Source: Phycisphaerales bacterium (GTDB lineage Bacteria > Planctomycetota > Phycisphaerae > Phycisphaerales > UBA1924). From it: a DNA stretch of 64,000 bases. A model generated the notes under the pieces. It did no database searches and was not told the DNA's origin. It saw only the letters and a list, made by a program, of their open reading frames with translations. The translations under genes were made by a program, and so were the position numbers. The stretch lies in NCBI GenBank assembly GCA_016709445.1, contig JADJMV010000011.1, positions 62,001 to 126,000 on the forward strand. The letters run 5' to 3'. Shown here piece after piece: positions 8,578 through 17,827 of the stretch (its first letter is position 1; each line of letters starts with the position of its first letter).

Positions 8578-9879
8578 TTATGCGGCGTCTCGGGCGGCTC
8601 GCCACACACGACGGGTGACGAGGATCGCGACGATGACCAGGACACCCCCCAGAAAGCCGAGCACCACGAGATTCAGTACCGGCTCCGGGAAAACCCCCAA
8701 CCGGACGAGGAGCGTTGCCGCAAGCCCTGTCGCCGGCCCCCCGGCGAACCCGACACCGATGAGGGCCTCGTGGGTTCCTCCGGCCTCGACCTCCCCTTTG
8801 CCGACTTCGAGGGCGTAATAGAGGGCTGCGGCATAAATGACGCCATTGCCGATCCCGAGCACCGCCAGTCCGGCGATGACTCCGGGCAGCGCGAGATGGG
8901 GCCCCAGGCTGGGGGCGACGAGCGCGACGCCGATTCCGCCGACGATGCCCACGACACCGACGACGACGGCGCCCCACCGGCCATGCCAGCCGTGCCAGCG
9001 TTCCATTGCCGCGAAGGCCAAGAGTCTTGTGAGCATCCAGGTGGCCGCGACACCGGTTTGCCAGGCGAGGGGGACGCCGAGCCTCGCCAAGAGGGCGGGG
9101 GCGTAGGGCGACCATACGCTGACCAAGAAATAGCTCGTCGGGAGGAGCAGGCGGAAGGTGGTGAGCAGGGGGACGTACTCCGGCGGATGCGGCTCGTGCT
9201 CCTCGAGGATGTGCTCGCCGGGTTCGCTGCCCAGCGGCCACATGAACGCGATGCTGGCGATCTGCACGACGCCGAACGCCATCAGCGAGGCGAGCGGATG
9301 CTCCTTCATGGCGGGTCCCATGGCCCAGAGCGCGAAGAGCACGGCAACGGCCCAGATGATGTTGAACTGGCCGATGGCCCGGCGAAGGCGATCTCCGGAG
9401 CGGCCCCCGCTCAGGTAACTCTCGACGAGCGGCCAGAACGCGCCGCTGAGGGGCGAGTAGAGCGCGACCACGAGCCAGATGCTCCAGCCGACTCTTGCGG
9501 GATCGCCCGCGGCCCAGGCGGCGAGCTGTGGGACGAACGCGACGAGCCCCATGAGGAGGGAAAGTGCGATCAGCACCGCGCGGGTGCTGACGGCGCTGGA
9601 TCGTCGAGCAAATCGGCGCAGCGCCGGGCCGACGCCGGCGGCGCCGACGATGTATGTGATGCCCAGGAGGAGGCCGAGGCCGAAGTTCATCCCCTCGGTG
9701 AAGCCGCAGGCGCCGGTCGCGAGGAAGAAGACGCCGTTGGTGACGACGCCGGTGCCGAGGCTCCCAAGAAACGCGACGACCTGGACCGCCCAGAGGGGGG
9801 CTTTCGCGCGTCTGCTGGGCGTCGGTATGGGTGTCAAGGGGGAGGGGCCCGGCATCGGCAGATTCCAATCGGCAGCCAT
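8578..9879 (-). CDS. MFS transporter, substrate unknown
   Basis: A 433-residue protein with about 12 hydrophobic segments in two halves joined by a charged central loop (EPGEHILEEHEPHPPEY). It opens with a Pro-rich cytosolic tail. FWPLVESYLSGGRSGDRLRRAIGQFN after helix 4 is a recognisable major-facilitator loop. The ATG at 9879 marks the start of the natural protein; the open frame runs upstream through the tRNA-Arg region, which cannot be coding. The ribosome-binding site is weak. No neighbour suggests a substrate. Confidence 0.8.
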   Translation of the reverse strand: MAADWNLPMPGPSPLTPIPTPSRRAKAPLWAVQVVAFLGSLGTGVVTNGVFFLATGACGFTEGMNFGLGLLLGITYIVGAAGVGPALRRFARRSSAVSTRAVLIALSLLMGLVAFVPQLAAWAAGDPARVGWSIWLVVALYSPLSGAFWPLVESYLSGGRSGDRLRRAIGQFNIIWAVAVLFALWAMGPAMKEHPLASLMAFGVVQIASIAFMWPLGSEPGEHILEEHEPHPPEYVPLLTTFRLLLPTSYFLVSVWSPYAPALLARLGVPLAWQTGVAATWMLTRLLAFAAMERWHGWHGRWGAVVVGVVGIVGGIGVALVAPSLGPHLALPGVIAGLAVLGIGNGVIYAAALYYALEVGKGEVEAGGTHEALIGVGFAGGPATGLAATLLVRLGVFPEPVLNLVVLGFLGGVLVIVAILVTRRVWRAARDAA

Positions 9880-9962
9880 CGCCGAGCGCCGGTTTGCCGG
9901 GCGCGGGCGGGGATCGTACCATGTTGCCGACCCGGGGAGTCTGTTCGAACCCGGGGAGCAGA

Positions 9963-10036
9963 GCGCCCGTAGCTCAATTGGATAGAGCGCTGCCCTCCGA
10001 AGGCAGAGGTTTCGCGTTCGAGTCGCGACGGGCGTA
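9963..10036 (+). tRNA. tRNA-Arg (anticodon CCG)
   Basis: A 74-base cloverleaf. The acceptor arm pairs GCGCCCG with CGGGCGT (G1-U72 wobble). The anticodon stem CTGCC/GGCAG carries the loop CTCCGAA, giving anticodon CCG, and the T arm is TCGCG/CGCGA around TTCGAGT. Discriminator base A. CCA is not encoded. Confidence 0.96.
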
Positions 10037-10117
10037 TTCGGGAAAGTCTGGACCCAATCCGGCCCTCGTTCGGGGTTCGTGCAAAGCCCACCTCCAAGCC
10101 AGCCGAGGAATGCACCC

Positions 10118-10923
10118 ATGCACACCCGCGGGAAGATTGCCATGACCGTGCTCGCCGGCCTCCTGGGGACGGCCTGGGCTGCTTCCCCGACCCACCGCTC
10201 GCCCGGGGCCGAGCTGGTCGCGGACCAACCTGCCGATCTCCCGGCGGCGGAGACCCTGTTCGAGGCGTACATCGAGGCGATCGGGGGTCGAGCGAATCTC
10301 GCGAAGCAGACGAACCGGGTGCTCCACGGAATCTACCGGGTGGCCTCCTCGGGGATGTGCAGATCCTGACTTTGTACACGGCGGCACCCGACAAGATGCG
10401 CGCCGTGCTGGACGCGCCGGCGCTCGGAACGACCCTTCGGTGCAGCAACGGCAAGGTGGCCTGGGGCACCAACGTCAGTGGTACCCCATTCGAGTTGCCA
10501 GAGCAGGAGGCCAAGGAGATCATGGATTCGGCGGTCTTCGCCGGCGAGGCGGCGTACAAGGAACGGTACGAATCGCTCAAGACCGTGGGCACCGCGAATT
10601 TCGACGGCAAGCCGGCATATCAGGTTGAGTTCGTCTCCAAGAGCGGCCTCCGGGGCTCGGTTTTCTTTGATCAGGCCAGCAAGTTGGTCGTGGCCAGGCA
10701 GCTCAAGCCCGCCGAAGGCAAGGGCGACGGGACGCTCGTGCTTGTGACCGACTACAAAGACTTTGGCGGCGTCATGATCCCCACCCGCCAGCAACAACGG
10801 ATGGGCTCGGTCCAGAACATCAGCGTCGACATCGAATTCCGCTGGGTCGACGTGAATGTCGAGGACCTGCCGAGCTTCGACCCTCCGGGAAAGCTCGGCG
10901 AGGCGCCCGCTGAGGGCGGCTGA
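10118..10923 (+). pseudogene. Secreted protein (lipoprotein-sorting/LolA-like fold), single-base frameshift
   Basis: Two frames form one protein. The first (10118-10369) has a signal peptide ending TAWAA and the segment FEAYIEAIGGRANLAK...VLHGIYRVASSG. The second (to 10923) continues ILTLYTAAPDKM and runs to the end as a beta-rich domain with FDGKPAYQVEFVSKSG and a final RWVDVNVEDL strand. This order (helix with AIGG, then antiparallel strands with 'AAPDK') is seen in periplasmic outer-membrane lipoprotein-sorting-like proteins. The break is at GGGG, 10351-10354: one more G would give SSGDVQILTLYTAAPD. A GAGGA box precedes the ATG at 10118. The intact second half argues for a base-calling error rather than decay. 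Function unproven. Confidence 0.6.
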
Positions 10924-10939
10924 ACCCGACCGGCGTCGG

Positions 10940-11683
10940 CTAGCCTCTCGACAGTTCGCAGCACTCGCCAAACCGACGGCAGATCGGGTGATCGGCACAC
11001 GCCGTACCCCGGGCTTTGCACGCCCGGCGCCCATGCCAGATCAACATGTGGCTGAGATCGCACCAGCGCTCACGCGGGAAGAGCGCCATCAGGGTCCGCT
11101 CGGCCTGCGCGACGCTGGTTCCCTCTTCGACGAGCCCGAATCGTCTGGCCAGACGCTGCACATGCGTGTCAACCACGAATCCCGCGTTGATGCCGAAGGC
11201 ATTGCCCAGCACAACGTTGGCGGTCTTTCGGGCCACGCCCCGGAGGGTGAGCAGGTCTTCCATCGTTCGGGGCACCTCGCTCCCGAAACGCGCCACGACC
11301 TCGGTCATCGCGGCGTGGATTGCCCTTGATTTATTGCGGAAGAGCCCGATGGATCGCACGAAGGGTTCGATCTGCTCCGGGGTCGCGGCGGCGTAGTCCT
11401 CGGGTCTCGGGAAGCGAGCGAACAGCCCCGGGGTGACCTTGTTGACGCCCGCGTCCGTCGCCTGCGCGGAAAGGATCGTGGCGATGAGCAGCTCGTGGGG
11501 CTCTGCGTAGTGCAACTCGCAGTGGGCTTCTGGATAGTGCAACTCGAGCGCCAGCAGCAACGCCAAGGCCCGCCTCTGTTTCGCCGCCGAAACGCGGGGC
11601 AGCTCGAAGGAAATCGCGGGAAGCGGCTCGTCCCGGCCGTCGGGCTCGGGGGCTCCGGCCTTCCCCTCCCGGCGGCGCGCCAT
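10940..11683 (-). CDS. nth: Endonuclease III, DNA glycosylase/AP lyase
   Basis: A 247-residue HhH-GPD glycosylase that removes oxidised pyrimidines. The helix-hairpin-helix with catalytic lysine is LRGVARKTANVVLGNAFG, and the catalytic aspartate follows in VVDTHVQRLARR. The C-terminal iron-sulphur region is unusual: the cysteines in CKARGTACADHPICRRFGEC are spaced x6, x5, x5, whereas classical Nth has C-x6-C-x2-C-x5-C. A further Cys follows directly. The N-terminus has a 30-residue charged extension. Its ATG overlaps the stop of the upstream DUF4149-like gene (TGATG), so the two are translationally coupled. Confidence 0.93.
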   Translation of the reverse strand: MARRREGKAGAPEPDGRDEPLPAISFELPRVSAAKQRRALALLLALELHYPEAHCELHYAEPHELLIATILSAQATDAGVNKVTPGLFARFPRPEDYAAATPEQIEPFVRSIGLFRNKSRAIHAAMTEVVARFGSEVPRTMEDLLTLRGVARKTANVVLGNAFGINAGFVVDTHVQRLARRFGLVEEGTSVAQAERTLMALFPRERWCDLSHMLIWHGRRACKARGTACADHPICRRFGECCELSRG

Positions 11684-12245
11684 CAGGATTCACTCCGCCG
11701 CGGCATGCCGGAGGCGGTCCACGCCGCGACGCCGAACAGGACAAGCGCCGAGAGCGTGGTCGCGGAGAGCAGGCGGGAGGCCGTGGGGTGCAGGCCATCG
11801 AACCGCTCTTGCGCCGCGGTCGCGGCGGTGTTGGAGCCGGCGAGGGCGGCCGCGCGGAACTCCTCGAGCGCTCGATCCATCCGAGGCTGGAGCCAGAGGA
11901 GATGGATGAGGAAGATCGCGAATGTCAGCAGCACGAGTGCCAATCTCGCAACCGGAAACCTGGCCTCGGACCTCGACAGGATCAGTCCGACGATGGACGC
12001 CAGGCACAAGGAGAGCCCGACAGCAGCAACCGCGAACCCGATCTCGAACATCCGGGCCGCCACGAAGCCCCCACCAGCATCCAGTGCGGACCCGAGTAGG
12101 CGGAGTAGTCAGGAAGCGATGGGCTGAGGGACTTCATCATCGGGAAGACCACGGCCGCGAAAGCCGCGACCATGGCCAGCGTGCTCCCTGTCAGTCCGGC
12201 GCCGATGACGAGGAGAGCCCTGCAGAGTCGGCTGATAGCGTTCAT
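11683..12245 (-). pseudogene. DUF4149/TMEM205-like membrane protein, single-base frameshift
   Basis: Two minus-strand frames join into one four-helix membrane protein of about 187 residues. The first (from ATG 12245) gives two elements, LLVIGAGLTGSTLAMVAAFA and YSGPHWMLVG. The second (12063-11683) gives VAARMFEIGFAVAAVGLSL, then LALVLLTFAIFLIHLLWLQPRMD, the conserved-looking ERFDGLHPTASRLLS, and a last helix. This pattern resembles the DUF4149/TMEM205 family of unknown function. The break is in a run of five C (12068-12072 on the plus strand); a sixth would fuse the frames. The downstream half is intact and coupled to nth, so a sequencing error is likely. Confidence 0.55.
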
Positions 12246-12309
12246 GGTGGATGGTAGTTCGGGTGGAGCGGTGGGCTTGCTCCCGGCCTGCGCGCTATGA
12301 ATTCCCGGC

Positions 12310-13065
12310 ATGCTCGATCGGCCTTCTCTCAGTCTGGCGCTGGCATCTGTTCATTCTCCATCCGTGGAGGGGGGACCTCGGACGCTGATCGAGCACGCGG
12401 CCGCCATGGGATTTCGCGGCGTCGCACTCGATGCCTCGACCCCCGGCCTTCGGCCTCGGGAGCTCGACCGCTCGGGACGGCGTGATCTGGCGGCGCTCCT
12501 CCGACGGCTCGAACTCGGCTTGGCCGGCCTCGACCTCTGGGTCCCCTCGGCACACTTCGCCGATCCTTCCCTGACTGATCGGGCGTTGGCGGCCTCCATT
12601 TCGGCGATCGACCTCGCCCGGGACCTTCACTCCCTCAACGGCGAGGGGGCGACCGTGAGTCTGACCCTTCCCGACGAGGTTCCGGCATCGACGCTCCACG
12701 CGCTCGAGTCGCACGCCAGCGATCGCGGCGTGCGACTGGCGGACCACGCCTGGCCCCCGAGGGACGGGGCGGACTCTCGGATCCTGGGCATCGGCCTCGA
12801 TCCGGCGGCACTGCTCCTGGCCGGTGAGAACCCCGCGAAGTGTGCCGCGCGCAGCGGGGCGCGCCTCGCGTGCGCCCGGCTCAGCGATGCCTCGGAGGTG
12901 GTGCGCGTTGAGCCCGGGACGGGGCGAGGTCGGCTCAGCGACCTGGCCTACATCGTCGCCCTCCAGACCGCTGGGTTCGGGGGCGCCGTGCTGCTGGACC
13001 TGCGGGGTCTGGCCGAGCCGCTCGCCATCGCGCCCCGTGTCCTGCGCTGGTGGAACGGCGGCTGA
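12310..13065 (+). CDS. Sugar-phosphate isomerase/epimerase-like TIM-barrel protein
   Basis: A 251-residue protein whose alternating strands and helices (TLIEHAAAMGFRGVALDAS near residue 25, then GLAGLDLWVPSAHFAD, and a final GAVLLDLRGLAE) look like a xylose-isomerase-like TIM barrel. Several metal-ligand positions of that family (Glu/His/Asp) are not obvious, so it may be a divergent or non-catalytic member. It has no export signal. It stands alone, divergent from the DUF4149-like gene and convergent with the DUF1570 gene, whose end is one base away. Confidence 0.6.
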   Translation: MLDRPSLSLALASVHSPSVEGGPRTLIEHAAAMGFRGVALDASTPGLRPRELDRSGRRDLAALLRRLELGLAGLDLWVPSAHFADPSLTDRALAASISAIDLARDLHSLNGEGATVSLTLPDEVPASTLHALESHASDRGVRLADHAWPPRDGADSRILGIGLDPAALLLAGENPAKCAARSGARLACARLSDASEVVRVEPGTGRGRLSDLAYIVALQTAGFGGAVLLDLRGLAEPLAIAPRVLRWWNGG

Positions 13066-14112
13066 CTACTGCAGCGGCGATCGGCCCTCGACAATCGCCT
13101 GCTTCGAACCGGGTCGCACGATCTGCTGGAGGAAGTCTGAAAAGCGATCGGTCTCCGCGGCGAGATCCTCGCCGAAATACGCCTGCCACACCTCGATCCC
13201 GGTGCGGCGCAGCAGCAGCGATTGTGCCGCACGATCGCCGGCCCGGTCGCGCACCCTCGCGACCAACCTGCCCGCTGCGGCATCGGCGAGGAGTTGGTTG
13301 AGCGCCCGCCGCCGCTGGGGCGTCTGGTCGAGATAGGCCGCGAGGGCCCAGCACTGCGCGTAGTAGTTGAGTGTCGATTCCGGTGAGACCTTGATGAGTT
13401 GCTGCGGTCGCTCGGTGAGCAACTGTTCGAGCGGGACCAGGCCCTCGCGCCCGGCGGCGGTGCGGAGCTGGTCGAACCGTTCGACGTTCGCCCAAGGCAG
13501 GAACACCGGATCGCTCGGGGCGCGGGGATTCCAGCGAAAGCCCTCCGACCACGCGGCGAGCCCCTCGTCGAGCCACGCGGGGAGGGGGTCCTTGAGCGTG
13601 GTTTGGACATACTGATGCCAGCCCTCGTGGGCGAGGATCGCGAAGGTATCCTGGACGCCGATATCCCACAGGACCGACCGGCCTCGCTCGGTGAATCCGC
13701 CCCGGTCGATCCCGCCGTAGCGGTCAACGCCCTCGGGTCCGAAGACCTCGATCACGAATCTCTCCCACTCGGGGCGCGAGTCGAGGACGAAGATCTCAAG
13801 CCCCGCCCGCGGCTCGGGCAGCGACGGGAACAGGGCGCGGAACCTCGCGAGCGAAGACTCGGCGAATGAGGGCAACCGGTCGGCGACGATGCTCCGGCGC
13901 ACCGTGGTCAGCAGTCGGTAGTGCGGCGTACGAAACGCGGTGCCACGGTTGCCCTGAAAGGTCCACGGCTCGGACAGGTTCGAGAGCGTCGTGGGGGGCG
14001 CAGGAGAGGGCAACACGCCCGCGCTCCCGCGATTCGCGGCCGAGGGCCCGCATCCCGGAATGCCTCCCAAGGAGACGACCAGAAGGAAAGCGCAGGATGA
14101 CCGTCGCCTCAT
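13066..14112 (-). CDS. DUF1570 lipoprotein with HEGWH metallopeptidase-like motif
   Basis: A 348-residue protein with a lipoprotein signal peptide (FLLVVSLGGIPGC, cleavage before C21). The central motif FAILAHEGWHQYV near residue 183 is HExxH-like, and WLDEGLAAWSEGF follows about 20 residues later. This is the gluzincin arrangement seen in DUF1570 proteins of planctomycetes. It may be a membrane-anchored zinc peptidase. Its ATG overlaps the valS stop by four bases (ATGA), so it is translated with valS although the functions look unrelated. No activity is known for the family as far as I recall. Confidence 0.8.
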   Translation of the reverse strand: MRRRSSCAFLLVVSLGGIPGCGPSAANRGSAGVLPSPAPPTTLSNLSEPWTFQGNRGTAFRTPHYRLLTTVRRSIVADRLPSFAESSLARFRALFPSLPEPRAGLEIFVLDSRPEWERFVIEVFGPEGVDRYGGIDRGGFTERGRSVLWDIGVQDTFAILAHEGWHQYVQTTLKDPLPAWLDEGLAAWSEGFRWNPRAPSDPVFLPWANVERFDQLRTAAGREGLVPLEQLLTERPQQLIKVSPESTLNYYAQCWALAAYLDQTPQRRRALNQLLADAAAGRLVARVRDRAGDRAAQSLLLRRTGIEVWQAYFGEDLAAETDRFSDFLQQIVRPGSKQAIVEGRSPLQ

Positions 14113-17100
14113 CCGAGGCGCTCCATCTGTTCACGGAATGCGGCGAGTTCGGAGCGTTTGGCCTCGAGCAGACCCCGGGTCTGCTGGACGAGTTGGGCGG
14201 GGGCCCGCTCGGCGTATCCGGGGTTGCCGAGGCGTTTCTCGAGCGCGTCGACCTCCTTGACGAGGTCCGCGATCGCCTTGGCCAGGCGGGTTTGCTCGGT
14301 CGCGGGATCCACGGCGTCGGCGAGTTCGCTTAGCCGCAGGTCAAATCCCTCGAACCGCACGGGGACCGAGGGCCCCCTCGGCTCGTCGTGGGTGAAGCCC
14401 GCGAGGCCGACGAGGGACGAGATGATCGGCTCGGTGGTCACGATGAGCTGGATAACTTCTTCCGGGGCATGGAGCCGGATCCGACGCTTCGGCGGGACTT
14501 TGTGCTGCGATCGGACCTCGCGGATCGCGGTCACGAGCGAGCGGACACGCTCGAAGTGGGCATCGACCTGTTCGCTCCGCCACTCGGTGGCGACGCGGGG
14601 CCATCCGGCGGTGGCGAGCACCCCGCCGCGCTTCGCCGGCGTGAGGTCGATGCCCTCGATAGCGACGGCCTCGACCGTGCCGAGGTGGTCCCAGATCGAC
14701 TCGGTGATGAAGGGGGCGATCGGGTGGAGCAGCCGGAGCGTCGCCTCGAGGGTGTGCAGGAGCACGGCGCGCTGCAACGGGCTGTCGGCCACGGTGGGCT
14801 TGATGGCCTCGAGATACCAGTCGCAGAAGTCCCGCCACAGGAAGTCGTACATGGCGGTGGCGTAGTTGCTGAACTGGTAGCTACCCAGGGCCCGCTCGCA
14901 CTCGGCGATCGTCTGAACGAGGCGAGAGAGGATCCAGCGGTCGGGGAGCGAGAGCATTTCGCCTGGCGTCCGGGCGCTCATCGCCCCGGTCGCAGGCGCA
15001 GAACCCAGAATCCCCAGAGCAAACCGGGAGGCGTTCCAGAGCTTGTTGCAGAAATTGCGGGCCTCGTCGAACTTGCCGGAGGTGTTCTTGGCGAGCGGGC
15101 GTTCGGAGCTCGGCTTCTGGCTCTGCGAGACACCGTAGGCGGTGAGCATCGCCTTGCCGCAGGCCGGGCAGGCCTGCTCGGGGGCCGCGACAACGTGGCC
15201 GGCGGGGGTCTTGATCGTTTTGGGCTCGAAGGGGCGTCCGCAGTGCGGGCAGATCAGATCGACGGGCATCCGCACGTCCTGGGTCTGCGTGGTGAGCTTC
15301 ACGAGGCAGAACCGCAGGGCGTCGGCGCCGTGGCTCTCCACGATGTCGAGCGGGTCCACGCCGTTGCCGAGACTCTTGGACATCTTCTGCCCTGTCCCGT
15401 CCTGGATCATGGCGTGGATGAAGACGTCGCGGAAGGGCAGACGCCCGTCGATGTGGCGAGCGGCATCGCCCGAACCCTCGCCCAGGAAGTAACGGTTGAA
15501 CATCACCATGCGCGAGACCCAGAGCGTGATGATCTCGCGGGCGGTGCAGAGCACACTCGTGGGATTGAAGGCCTCGAGGAGCTGATGGGTGGACGCGTCC
15601 ACGAAGCCGTGCGAACGGAGCCACGCCGCGAGGTCGATCTCGCCGTAGTTCCGCGTCCGCACCACCCCGCTCGTACGAAGCCCGACGGCGCAGACCAGAT
15701 TCCCGCACCCCTGGATGTCGGCCAGGGCCCGGAGCGGCATGTGCATATCCGCGCCATCAAATAGTTCGTACACAAGCGGCTCGGCGGGGTCCTTGTCGCG
15801 GAGCGCCAGCAGTCGCTCGATCAGCTCGCCCGAGCGGGCGCCCTCGTCACCGATGAACGACTTCCAGGTCCCCACATGCTTGACGAGGATCGATCGGAGC
15901 GAGCCGGGCTCCTGAACGTCCAGCGTGGCGGCCACGGGTGCGGAAGGCGCACCGGGCCAGCCCATCGTGGAGAGCGGCCAGAGCGCGGAGGAGAACCACG
16001 TATCGAGCACGTCGGGATCGCGGGCATAACCCCACGCCTCGAACTGGGCCACCACCTCCGCATCGGTTTCGTCCCGGATACACGCGGCCTCGAGCTGCGG
16101 CTGCCCGTCGGACTCGCCCCGCTGGTGGGCCGCCGGGTCGACGAGCCGGTGCAGCGCGACGCGGTCCTCGTTTCGCCACGCGCTGACCAGTCGGTCAAAC
16201 CGCGCCGATTCGTCGCCCCCGACGGGGCGGGCGCCGATCCACACGGGGATCCGGTGCCCCCACCAAAGTTGACGGCTGATGCACCAGTCCCGCAGCCCCT
16301 CGTGCCAGGCCTCGAAGGCCTTGGCGTACCGATCGGGGTAGAACTTGAGTTCACCGTCCCCCTCGTGGTGGGGCCGTGGGAGGAAGCTCTCGGTGGTGCG
16401 CTGCTCTGGCGCCATGGCCCGAAGGGCCGCGCCGCGCAAACGCCCGTCCGTCACGGCCACGTACCACTGGTCGGAGAGGTACGGCTCGATGGCGGCGTGG
16501 CTGCGGTAGCTGTGGCCGACGCTGTGACGGTACGGCTTGACGGCCTCGAGCAGCCCTCGGGCGCGGAACTCCTTGAGCACCAGTTCGCGGGCCTCCTCGC
16601 GGCTCTTGCCGACGAAGATCTTCCCGCCCTCGGACCGGGCCTCCCGCTCCCAGCCGTGCTGGTCTGAGATCGAGGCGTCCGGGGCCATCACGTTGATCTG
16701 CTCGAGTTCGTGGCGCCGCCCGATCTCGTAGTCATTGGGGTCGTGGGCCGGGGTCACCTTGAGGAAACCCGTCGCGTATTTGGCCTTGGGGTCGTCGCCC
16801 TCCGGGTCGGCCATCACCACGTAGTCGTCCTCAACGATGGCGATGACCCGGCCCAGCAACGGAAGTTGCACGCGAAGGCCACGGAGCGCGGCGGCGCGCG
16901 GATCTCGGGGGTTCACCGCGACGGCGGTGTCGCCCAGATAGGTCTCGGGTCGCGTGGTGGCCACAGTGAGGTAGGCGTTCTCCTCGCCGGGCAGGAGCTC
17001 GGCGCCGGGATACCCCCGCGCGGCGAGTTCGGACCAACTGACCTCCTGCGCATCCTTGGGGTCGCTGGCGTTCTGCGGCGGGTGCACGAGGGGGTAGCGG

Positions 17101-17768
17101 AGGTAGTAGAACTTCCCTTCCACCTCCTCCATCTCGACCTCGTCGTCTGCAAGTGCGGTCTGCGTGACCGGATCCCAATTGACGATCCGCTTACCCCGGT
17201 AGATAAGCCCGTCGCGGAACAGGCGAAAGAACGCCTCCCGCACCGCGCGAGCGCAGAGTTCGTCCATGGTGAAGCGCTGGCGGTCCCAGTCGCACGAGCA
17301 ACCCATCATCTTCAACTGATGTGTGATCCGGACTTCGTATTCGTCCTTGAACGCCTGCGCGGCCTCGATGAATTGCTCGCGCCCGCCCTCGATCCGGCGC
17401 AGGTCGCTGATCGACGGCTTGCCCTCGGCCTTGAGGCGCTTGTCGACCACTGTCTGGGTGGCGATGCCCGCGTGATCGGTCCCGGGCATCCAGAGGGTCT
17501 CGTAGCCCATCATCCGCCGCGCCCGGATCAGGACGTCCTGCAGGGTGTTATTCAGGGCGTGCCCGAGGTGCAAAGCCGCCGTCACGTTGGGGGGCGGAAT
17601 CAGGATCGCATAGGGCGCGGCCTCGGCGGCGAGCACGCGCCCCGGATCGGCGTGAAATGCCCCGGCCTTGTCCCACCGGGCTCGGATCTGCGCCTCGTGG
17701 TCGGCCGGTTGGTACTTGGGCGGCATTGCGCCGCGTTCTTTTGGGGGATCTTGGGCTGGGGTGGTCAT
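14109..17768 (-). CDS. valS: Valyl-tRNA synthetase, unusually long
   Basis: A class-I synthetase of 1219 residues; bacterial ValRS is usually about 870-950. The HIGH motif is HLGH at 67-70. The editing domain includes TTRPETYLGDTAVAVNP (271-287). DVLDTWFSSALWPLSTMGWP is at 586-605 and KMSKS at 795-799. The C-terminus is the ValRS coiled coil. The extra length comes from three insertions: about 511-583, about 605-735 inside the catalytic domain, and a zinc ribbon with cysteines 840/843 and 867/870 just after KMSKS. Start at 17768 is supported only by a weak GGTGA; M15 is an alternative. It attaches valine to tRNA-Val in the cytosol. Downstream DUF1570 overlaps by four bases. Confidence 0.95.
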   Translation of the reverse strand: MTTPAQDPPKERGAMPPKYQPADHEAQIRARWDKAGAFHADPGRVLAAEAAPYAILIPPPNVTAALHLGHALNNTLQDVLIRARRMMGYETLWMPGTDHAGIATQTVVDKRLKAEGKPSISDLRRIEGGREQFIEAAQAFKDEYEVRITHQLKMMGCSCDWDRQRFTMDELCARAVREAFFRLFRDGLIYRGKRIVNWDPVTQTALADDEVEMEEVEGKFYYLRYPLVHPPQNASDPKDAQEVSWSELAARGYPGAELLPGEENAYLTVATTRPETYLGDTAVAVNPRDPRAAALRGLRVQLPLLGRVIAIVEDDYVVMADPEGDDPKAKYATGFLKVTPAHDPNDYEIGRRHELEQINVMAPDASISDQHGWEREARSEGGKIFVGKSREEARELVLKEFRARGLLEAVKPYRHSVGHSYRSHAAIEPYLSDQWYVAVTDGRLRGAALRAMAPEQRTTESFLPRPHHEGDGELKFYPDRYAKAFEAWHEGLRDWCISRQLWWGHRIPVWIGARPVGGDESARFDRLVSAWRNEDRVALHRLVDPAAHQRGESDGQPQLEAACIRDETDAEVVAQFEAWGYARDPDVLDTWFSSALWPLSTMGWPGAPSAPVAATLDVQEPGSLRSILVKHVGTWKSFIGDEGARSGELIERLLALRDKDPAEPLVYELFDGADMHMPLRALADIQGCGNLVCAVGLRTSGVVRTRNYGEIDLAAWLRSHGFVDASTHQLLEAFNPTSVLCTAREIITLWVSRMVMFNRYFLGEGSGDAARHIDGRLPFRDVFIHAMIQDGTGQKMSKSLGNGVDPLDIVESHGADALRFCLVKLTTQTQDVRMPVDLICPHCGRPFEPKTIKTPAGHVVAAPEQACPACGKAMLTAYGVSQSQKPSSERPLAKNTSGKFDEARNFCNKLWNASRFALGILGSAPATGAMSARTPGEMLSLPDRWILSRLVQTIAECERALGSYQFSNYATAMYDFLWRDFCDWYLEAIKPTVADSPLQRAVLLHTLEATLRLLHPIAPFITESIWDHLGTVEAVAIEGIDLTPAKRGGVLATAGWPRVATEWRSEQVDAHFERVRSLVTAIREVRSQHKVPPKRRIRLHAPEEVIQLIVTTEPIISSLVGLAGFTHDEPRGPSVPVRFEGFDLRLSELADAVDPATEQTRLAKAIADLVKEVDALEKRLGNPGYAERAPAQLVQQTRGLLEAKRSELAAFREQMERLG

Positions 17769-17827
17769 TTCACCGAAAGTGTAAGCGGCGCGATACCCTG
17801 AAGCCGCCGAGGAGACCCCCCAGAGTC

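Noticed and set aside
8371..9972. 533-codon plus-strand frame over the MFS gene
   Set aside because: Antisense to a clear 12-helix transporter; no recognisable domain and it runs into the tRNA-Arg region.
9834..10610. Minus-strand frame crossing tRNA-Arg
   Set aside because: Passes through a tRNA and the frameshifted secreted-protein gene; no domain.
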